NCBI RefSeq assembly: GCF_019925205.1 | Contig: NC_083560.1 | Span: 21,719,145 to 21,783,144 of the forward strand | Reading direction: 5' to 3' | Length of the DNA stretch: 64,000 bases | Origin: Metopolophium dirhodum | Taxonomy: Eukaryota; Arthropoda; Insecta; Hemiptera; Aphididae | Shown here: positions 55,311 to 64,000 of the stretch, in pieces | Layout: the number at the start of each line of letters is the position of its first letter | Position numbering within the stretch: the first letter of the stretch is position 1 | The notes under the pieces: model-generated | What the model was told of the DNA's origin: nothing | The model's input: the letters and a program-made list of their open reading frames with translations, nothing else | Database searches by the model: none | Made by a program: the position numbers and the translations under genes

Positions 55311-58096
55311 TTACCTAAAGGGCCATTAAAAATTTTTTTAAAAAAACAATAAAAAAAGTTCTGATAAACAAGTAGTTACAAAATCGGGAAAGTCGTTACT
55401 TCGACGTCTCCTCGACCGAATATTCGTGTTATCAATATGAAAAATGAAACGTTCACTAAACTGCAGAATACACATTAGTACGAAATTCGATTAACTCTAA
55501 ACGCTCCGTTTATTTCTACAGCAACACGGCTAAACATTAAAAAACAACAACTAAAAAATTATCGGTTCTTGCTATCATGTAAATATTTTAAAAATAGTCA
55601 TTTTTATTGTTATAATCTGTTTTAAATATAGTTAGGTTGTATAAATCATAGGTATTATTTAAAAAAAATTAATTGATCATTTAAATATATTGGTTCTATT
55701 ACTTATAATGACTTTTGCCATTTAAGGGGTGAAAGTCTTGATGGCTCGTATATATTACAATGACCAAATTGTAAAAAAAAAATCCTTTTTTGTTGGCACT
55801 TTTTTAAGATAAAAAAAAGAACACAGAACATAAAGGCATAGTATGTAGTTTTCAAGAAGTAAGAAACATTGTTGAAAATTTACTTTTTTGTAAATTCTAC
55901 CGTTTTTGCTTCTGTGTTTTTTGAACTTTAATATTTAAGTTAAAAATGTAGGAAAAAAGTTTTTAATTGAAAATATTGTTCTCTTCATTTTTAAAAATCT
56001 CAATAATTGTTTCTATCTACCCTTCAGTTGGTAATATAGAAATGTAATAGTACGAATATTCAATATATTATATTATACCTATACAAAATCAAACTATGAC
56101 TAATTATTTAATATCTATTAGACATGGTAAGATATATCCTAACTTGTGACGGCAATATACATGCGTTTTACATTATTTATAAAGTAAATAGAATAGTGTA
56201 TAAAATAATTATGTATATAGTCTAAAAACATAAAAATAAATTCCTAGTATTTTGTGTAAAAGATTGTTAGGTGATGGATATAAGATATTATAATTTGTAC
56301 CTACCCACCTATAATATGATTTATTATAATATAAGCGATCGGGTACGGTTTCAGCATAAATACCCGCATGTATTTAACGATAATTGGAGACAAATATATG
56401 ATTTATATGTTATGTTGATGGAAAATCAAAAAAATATAGTGTTCTTATATTTAATCTGAAAATCAATGCTTTATTCTTGACCGGGGTGTTATAGGTTTGT
56501 GTATTTCGAGACAGGTATAGTGATGAAAATCAGTGAAAATTGTAATGATAGTATAGGTGTTATATTATTTAGCTGATGAGTGTGGCTCTAAGAATACAAT
56601 TTTTAAGATATTTAAACAAAAATAATAACTTTTAGCAACTATGCATGTATCGGTTTTTAAAGGCAAAATATTAGTTATATATATATTTTTTCAGTGAGAT
56701 TATGATAATTATAATTGAACTTATGAAAAGTTTACATGTTTTAACATAATATAATGTATGAGCTATAAAACTTGATATAATATCATATTAGAATGTAGAT
56801 TGGAGAGATGTAAGTCAGCTATTTAGAACTGAAATGTTCTGTTATAGTGCAGTGTTGTATTTAATATCTAATTCGATATGATTGATGGATTGATTTGCAA
56901 ACTAGTTATATGTTATTATTAACACCTTAGAAATGATCTTGATATGGAAATGATATTTTTACCAATTTTCACTAAAAAATCATGATTTTTTCAAATATAT
57001 TTCCAAGCTTGTGATGGTAATACACTAATATACATGTGATTTCATAATTATATATTTTATAAATAAATTCTACCTACGTATTTAACGAAAAAATGAATAA
57101 ATTATATATGAATAGGTACTATATTGCATTTAATTGCTGTTTATTGGATATCGTTGGATCAGTATGCACGACGATGTTGTGATATATTTTATGTATCTAC
57201 TGTAAATGTATAATAATTAATATATATTTAAGAATTTAGGTATCAAATAAATTATATATCGAAAATATTTGATGTAAATTATTATTTGAAATAATCGATC
57301 GAGTCTAGGCATGCATGGATGTTGTTTAAGTAAATATATATGTAAATGTATGTATTAATACTGTTTAAATATATAAGAATATGTAAGGATATATTATACA
57401 TGTATGTGTGTATGTAAGTACTATATGTATATGCCTATATGTAGGTGACTTATTGATGTGTATATAATATATAAGAATGTTTTATATACCTATTGTATAT
57501 ATATATATTTAATATTTATGTAATCTATATAATATGTTTAGGTGTTTGTAATGTCAAATATTTTGTAAGTATGTCTTTTATGTGTGAGTGTGCCTATATG
57601 TAATAATGTATATTCTTTTACTAAGTGTCTTATATTGATATGTAAGCTGTAAAACAAGATAAGATGTGGGTAGTGGTCTATAAAATATGAAAGTACCTTA
57701 TTTATGTATGAATACTGCATATATGTACCATATTTAGTGTCGTATATTGTTGACAGACGTCAAAATAATATTATTTAATATATTATATGTAATATAGATA
57801 GGAATATTTCAAATTGTAAATTATTTACATAGGTCAGGCCAGCGAAGCAATAATGTGCTAAGGCGACGATAATATTTTCTATATAACACCGCCGTACTCG
57901 CAGGCACGGCCCCCCGTTGTTGCTGAGTGATTCGGCGAGGACGTAGCTACGACGTGCGTGTGAAACGCCGATCGTAGTACGGGCTAGGCGATCTGATTTT
58001 GCTAAGTGTTTTATTTTTGTTTGTTTTAATACAATAAAAGTGTTTCCGACCTGAAATTCCGAGTTAAACATTATGGTGGTCATGGTATTGAGGTGG

Positions 58097-58310
58097 TCAT
58101 GACGTAGGTATAGATAGGAGGTGACGTGGGGTGGATAGCACGGTATGCCCCACGTTACCGATGTATGGGTGGAGTGGGGTGGTCATGACGTAGGTATAGG
58201 TAGGAGGTGAGACGTGGGTTTATCAAGCGTGACCAACGTTGCCGACGTATGGTGGTGGGGAAGCATGACGTAGGTATTGATAGGAGGTGAGGCGGGGTGT
58301 TTAGCACGGT
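58097..58310 (+). repeat. About 84-bp minisatellite, three units
   Basis: Same unit as 19200-19795, with the 'catgacgtaggtat' marks near 58097, 58184 and 58262. Confidence 0.75.
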
Positions 58311-58832
58311 AAAATATTTAACTTTATTTGATTGGACTTACAATTATTTCATCGGTATCTGCTTTGTAGGTACCTACTAACAAAATATCATTTTAAATTA
58401 CATTAATCATATTCTGTACTTTATTATATAAACCTACCCAGACAGCAAATGTTTTACTAAAAATATTATTTTAACATTGTAATAATATTATTCGTGATTA
58501 TAATTTTATTATAATGTTATTATAATATTATCATTTCAAAATGCTGTCTGGGAACCTACCTACTTCCTTATATGGGTATCGCCAGATCACCTAATCATTG
58601 GTTTAAAATTTCAAAAATTATTCTCCTACAATAATATTGTATAAATTATATATTTACTATCTCAGTGGTATCAGTGGGTATAGTAGTATAATTAAAAATA
58701 AAAACAAAAAAACACACATCATTGTAAAACCAATAAATTCTTTGCTCCGCTCAAAAATTATAATTACGTACCAATGGTAAAATAAATGTTTAAGCTACAC
58801 TAACATAATAACATAATGTTACTCACTTACAT

Positions 58833-60080
58833 TTTTTTTATCAATAATTTATCGTTACAAAATTATGACGCTTAAACCAGAATTTCAAAAGAATGAATAA
58901 ACATACACCTGATTTATACCGCTGTTTGTATAAAATATAAACATTATTTGATTGATATTTACAAACTTTTATACATTTTTATATTATTTAATTTTCACAC
59001 TTCAACGATATAAATAGGATTTTTTTACACAGTTATTACATTGTAACCTACACGTAACAACGACATATTATTTTTTTTATTTTAATTTATTTTTTTTTTC
59101 ATAATTGCTATATTATGTTGACATTTTATGTGTTTTAGAGGTTTTTGAAATTTTGAGGAGTGATACTTAAATTTACGCAGTTTTGCGAAATATTCATTAT
59201 ATACAATATATTGTAAAGGAAATTGATAGCTGTTTGAAAATATAAACATTTTTTGCTTTCAGTTTCAACAGTAATTTACAAAAATAGTTTTCTTTATAAA
59301 TATGACGTAATACTGTAAAGACCACGATTTTTATATTATTTAGTTTTCTCACTTGAAATGAATAAATTTTATTTTTTATTTATACAATTGTTATATAATA
59401 ATTGGCTTAAATGTAATAATGAAATATTCATAATTTTTTTATTTATTTATTTTTTGTACTTGTTATATATCATGTTGTTTAAATAATTAAATATTAAGTG
59501 TTTTAATGATTTGAACTTTGGAGAAATGATACTGAAATTTACGCAATTTTACCAACTATTCAATACATACATATTGTAATTAAACATTTGTTGCATTCAG
59601 TTTCAACAGTAATTTACAAAAATGGTTTTCTTTAAATAAATATATCGTGGATATTATTGTAAAAACAGCTATCAATTTCCTTTAAAATATGTATGTAATG
59701 AATAGTTTGTAAAACTGCGTAAATTTAAGTATCACTCATCAAAAGTTCAAAAATCACTAAAACACTTAAAACGTCAACATAATATAGCAATTACGATAAA
59801 AAAAATTAATAAAATAAAATAATAATATGTCGTTGTTACGTGTAGGTAGGTATACAATGTATAATAACTGTGTAAAAATTTCTATTTTTATCGTTGAAGT
59901 GTGAAAATTAAATAATATAAAAATGTATCAAAGTTTGAAAATATCAATCAAATCATGTTTATATTTTATACAAACAGCTGTAAGTCAGGTGTATGTTAAT
60001 TAATTCTTTTGAAATTCTGGTTTAAGCGTCAGAATATTGTAACGATAAATTACTAATAAAAAAAATCAATAATTTTTTAG
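58833..60080. repeat. Foldback repeat, copy 2
   Basis: Near-identical to 20325-21560, with the same roughly 390-bp inverted arms. Confidence 0.75.
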
Positions 60081-61024
60081 TTTAAAAAATGATACTTTTG
60101 GAACACTAAATTCGTGTTTCATCCCACTGTGCGCCCTTAAGGTATTTTCCATAGTATCACAATAATTTTGTACACCTATAAAACAACGGGATTTATTGAA
60201 AATTACTCTGCGTTTGCAGGCGGCTACCAGCTGGCCCGCCAATAAATATATTATTTATTTTAGGTCTATCGCGTCAAAAGAGTAGGAGGAAAAAACTTAC
60301 GTAAATCCAGTGGCGTAGATACAGTTTTCTGGGGGGGGCTTAAAGTATATTTATGATACGAATTATTGGTTAAACTAAACGTCATTTTTATTTTGAATTA
60401 GTATTAGTAATTAGTGTATTCGTGTATTACATGTACCGATTTTATAATTGGTTTTCATACAATAAAAGTGTAAATACTCGGATAATTTCTTTATAAACAA
60501 TTTATAACCCCCCCCCCCCCCCCCCCGCGCAACTACGCCACTGCGTCCATCATCAATTTTATTCTTCCGGCGAAACAAAACGTACCCTTTAAGAGCGTAT
60601 AAAATTATTGTGCAATTTGTCAGAGCGCCACCTGGGGAAATGCAGCGCGCGCGTCTTCATCTCTGACCCAAATGTTCAATCCGGAAGTATTGAGATTAAT
60701 TAATATTACATTTGTGAAAATAGCTCAACGACCAAAATGGAACGAAATAATAAGTTAGTAATGGAATCGTTGTTCGTCTCTGACGATTGTCATTTGCCAT
60801 AGATCATTTTTTGTAACCTAGGTAACCGATGGATAATTTCGCAGTGTTTTCAAAAACTAGAACCATTTTTAAAATATATTTTACATTTTAAAAATTATTA
60901 AACAATTAAAGTGTAATACTAGGTAATTATGTAAATAAATATAATAATAATAATTTAAATGTTGAATAAAAATATACATAATAATGTAATTATATACAAT
61001 TAGAAAATATATAGGATTTATTAA

Positions 61025-61322
61025 TTGTGCTACAAGGAGGCCAAGCCTAGATTAAGCGGGGGCAGGATGGCCATGTCCCCGGGCCCACAACAGATATCAA
61101 ACAATAGTAGGCCCCTGGCAGATTGTACAATACCTATTGCGAATTGTTCAGCTGAAAGAGCTTTTTCCAAATTAGCTCGTGAAAATACAAGTATTGAACG
61201 AGCAGTTCTCAAGAAAATTTAAATAGTTTTATGGTTTTGTGTTCAGAGAGTGATGTTTTGGACGTAATTAATACAGATAATATTATTAAAATGTTAGCTT
61301 CCCAAAAAAGTAAAAAAGTAAT
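61025..61322 (+). pseudogene. hAT transposase C-terminal fragment, copy 2
   Basis: Same relic as 22517-22808, with 'NCSAERAFSKLA'. Three extra bases near 61199 ('aacgagcagtt' here against 'gagcagtt' in copy 1) distinguish the copies. Catalytic regions are absent. Confidence 0.68.
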
Positions 61323-62844
61323 AGATAAATTTATATTTATAATTTTTTTAGATTCTGAGAGAAGCGATGAATGTATTGTTTTACAATGATGTGTGTTTTT
61401 TTGTGTCTGTCATCACCTTTTAGAACAGTAAAAATGTTCGGATTTTCTTTAACAGTAACTTTTGTGGTAGGAAAGTGAATCTAGTTGGTACTTTGGGGGG
61501 TCAAAAGTAAAAATAGTTAAAAAATGTGACATGTAAAACAAAAGAACAATTAAGGAAAAACGAGAATTCTTACGCAACATCTGTTTTCGAGAAAATCGAT
61601 TTTGGTTCTTGATAAGGGTCTAGAAAAATATTAAAAATCCTTAGTCACAGTTTTTATTTATAAGCGTTGAAAGTTCAAATACTGACAAAATACGTAAAAA
61701 TAATGAAAATTTGCAAATAATATTGAGTTGAGAATCCATACAAATTTTTCTTTTTAAATCTAAGATTTGAAAATGTAATACAAGATTATCCATAAGTTTG
61801 TCTACCTTTATCAAAAAAAAAAATGACTACAAGAAACTAAAATTAAATTTTCATAAGCGTTTGAAATTCATATTTTTACAACATTTGATATTCACTCGAT
61901 ATTTCATGTACCGATTTTCTTATTTTGTTGTAATTAAAAAAAGTATGACTGTAGATATATCTACGGACATTGTCGGTTTTAAATTGTTTAGTTGGTTTTT
62001 CAATAAATATCAAAAAATAATTGATGGGTAAAAAAGAGTGAAAATTTAATATAAGGCTTTTGATACATCGTTGTAAAAGCAGTTGAAAAATATTAAAAAT
62101 ACATAGGCACAATTTTTTTATAAGCATTTAAAGTTCAAATTTTGACAAAATTTATCAAATTTATAATTTTATAATTATTTTGTAGTTAAAAATTTATAAA
62201 ATGTTCAACTTTTATATTGTAAAAAGTGCCCATGCAGTGGAATGCCATATACGCCGGCCATGCTCGTTCCTACGGCGGATACATAGTTACATTATTATTA
62301 TATAATTTTTGAATTCACTAAAAAATATAGTTAATATAGCATATTTCAGTTCGAATAACTATAACAACTTGACTCTAATATTTTAGTAAATCTGATTAAT
62401 CTTATAGCTATCGCTATAGCAATTATAATGTACAGTCAATCCTACTATTTTTAGAAAACAATCAACTGTTTAGTTATTTCCGTTGGTCCGCGATCTACCA
62501 CCGGTAGATTGCCTATACCTGATAATATACTGCTGCGAATAAGAATTTTTATTCCGGGCAGCAGAAAAGTTAAGATAAATCTAGAACATCGTACACCGAA
62601 TATTAAATAAGGCATTGAACAAAGTTTGTGTCATATAATACGGATCGTACATTTAACGGGTAACAAAAGTGACAAAGGTGACTTATTTTCGGGCAAAGCC
62701 GGGATGACGGCTAGTTTGTTATAAATTATAATAGTTAGTAATTTTTATTCCGGCAAAAGAAAAGTTAAGATAAATCTAGAACATCGTACACCGGATATTA
62801 AATACGGCATTATTGAACAACGTTTGAGTCAAATATACAGTTCC

Positions 62845-63339
62845 GGTGCATACTAGTTGCCTCCCAAAATGTACGAATTGCCTCCCATCCTTATCGTTAA
62901 TAAAAAGGTTAATATACACTAGTTGCCTCCGATGACGAGGTAATTCATAATTATATACGAGTTGCCTCCCAAGAATTTTCGCACTAGTTGCCTCCAGTAC
63001 AGAATTATGTAGTGGTTCATAAACTTCACAAAAAAAATCGACATAAATAGATAAATTTATAAAATTAACATTATTAATAAATATTTTTTAAATTTTAATT
63101 ATATTATATAGGTACAAAAAAATAATAATATAAACAACAATAATAATATAAAAGTAATATTAATTGATAATTTTATATTATAGGTATACATTATAATTTA
63201 CTAAGTCATTAGGCTCTTCAAAAAATATAGTTCAGTTAAAAAAAATAAGTCTAAATAGGTATAATATACAAATAACACAACTATAAAAATAATTAATCAA
63301 TTAGTCAATAAGTCAAAAAAATAGGTAAAAAACAAAAAA
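62845..63339 (-). mobile_element. MULE left end, truncated copy
   Basis: Starts 'ggtgcatactagttgcctcc' after TACAGTTCC, exactly as at 24701. The five 'ttgcctcc' motifs are kept. Cut at 63339 by the inverted 'gattctgagcg' repeat; the transposase part and right end are lost. Confidence 0.75.
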
Positions 63340-64000
63340 GGTGGATAAGTGGATGTCGCTCTGCTGTACAGTAGGTTACAAGTGGATCACTGTAATGGAT
63401 GGTGTTAAATTTGAATTCAATGATATAATATCATTGTATAAGAAAAACGATTCTGAGCGAAAACGGTCAGTCACCCTATGATATTACCAAGTATATTTGA
63501 TGATATTATTGTGAATAAAGTAATTTATATATAACCTATTAACGTGGAGCCTTGTTTTAAATTTTCAATCCTTAGCCATAAAAGTTAAACATTTTATAAA
63601 TTTTTAACCACAAAATAATTAATAAATTATAAATTTGATAAATGTTGTCAAAATTTGAACTTTAAATGCTTATAAAAAAAAATTGTGCAAATGTATTTTT
63701 AATATTTTTCAACTGCTATTAAAACAATATATATTAAATTTTCACGCTTTTTTACCCAACAAATAAAAATTTATTGATATTTATAGAAAAAAAAATTAAA
63801 AAAATTGAAAACTGACAATGTCCGTAAACAGCTCAAAAAGAGTCAAAATATTTTCAACATTTTATGGTGTATAGAAAATGCTAATATAAACGTTCAGTGA
63901 AATTTTCAAGTATCTACAGTCATTCGTTTTTTAATTACAATAAAATAAAAAAATTGTTACATGAGAAATCGAGTAAATATCAAATGTTGTAAAAATATAA
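63340..64000 (-). repeat. Dispersed 'gattctgagcg' repeat, inverted, runs off window
   Basis: Reverse complement of about 2115 down to 1460, beginning 'ggtggataagtggatgtcgc' and including 'cgattctgagcgaaaacgg'. No gene. Confidence 0.7.

Larger units (their letters stand above)
53255..56580. other. AT-rich unit 2 DNA, MITEs only
   Basis: No convincing gene. It contains a 118-bp TA-flanked MITE (54222-54339) and a GATAC/GTATC-rich segment (54640-55310). A 62-codon frame at 56271-56459 ('RVRFQHKYPHVFNDNW') is GC-richer than its surroundings and ends just before block B; it could be a relic of the virus-like element but I recognise nothing in it. Confidence 0.45.
56581..63339 (+). repeat. Block B segmental duplication, copy 2
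   Basis: Near-identical to 15968-25195. It contains the contracted minisatellite (58097-58310), MITE (58438-58551), foldback (58833-60080), hAT fragment (61025-61322), 'gattctgagcg' repeat (61350-62220), Helitron-like 3' end (CTAG at 62711-62714) and the left 494 bp of the MULE. It stops at 63339, where an inverted repeat copy cuts the MULE. Confidence 0.88.

Noticed and set aside
1..64000. CRISPR array or bacterial operon
   Set aside because: The short repeats are minisatellites or transposon-end motifs without regular unique spacers, and introns, LTR elements and MITEs show eukaryotic DNA.

Overview
The window looks like a repeat-dense stretch of an aphid genome (Sternorrhyncha). It is strongly AT-rich, contains many dispersed copies of the 'gattctgagcgaagc' repeat and of 'taggtacctac'-type palindromes, and holds a broken BTB-BACK-kelch gene of the kind that is multigenic in aphids. 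The species assignment is inference; no sequence search was run. Nearly every long open frame belongs to a mobile element or an endogenous virus. I see no rRNA, tRNA or CRISPR array, and no intact ordinary host gene.

Large-scale layout: most of the window reads as two direct copies of one long unit. Unit 1 runs from about 890 to 27113 and unit 2 from about 30066 to 63339. Block A (890-2000 plus 9244-14410) matches 30066-38374. Block B (15968-25195) matches 56581-63339. An inverted third copy of part of block A lies at 27130-29760. The units differ by insertions and deletions: Tigger and errantivirus-like elements in unit 1, a 2.4-kb insertion at about 32058-34487 in unit 2, and a section present only in unit 2 (about 40300-56580) carrying virion genes, a kelch pseudogene and a BEL/Pao element.

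Region by region: 2592-4356 is a Tigger/pogo transposon whose transposase is broken by one homopolymer indel. 4357-9239 is an LTR element of errantivirus type, flanked by 4-bp duplications, with gag, a protease start and a baculovirus-F-like envelope frame, but no reverse transcriptase or integrase. 13660-15945 and 37936-42421 are two decayed, complementary pieces of a Polinton/Maverick- or adintovirus-like element. Between them they hold an adenain-like protease, a parvovirus-type phospholipase A2, an FtsK/A32-like packaging ATPase, probable capsid genes and two unknown genes. 24701-27036 is a MULE with a FLYWCH-type transposase pseudogene, nested in Helitron-like 3' ends. 43764-50035 is a BEL/Pao retrotransposon with identical LTRs and one stop codon, inserted into the last kelch exon of the minus-strand pseudogene (43637-52370). 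52836-53201 is a 5'-truncated LINE flanked by a 53-bp duplication. The rest is MITEs, a foldback repeat, minisatellites and unassigned AT-rich DNA.

How it fits together: the locus is an insertion sink in which older elements (MULE, foldback, hAT fragment, virus-like element) were duplicated with the unit. Younger LTR elements and the Tigger then landed in one copy only.
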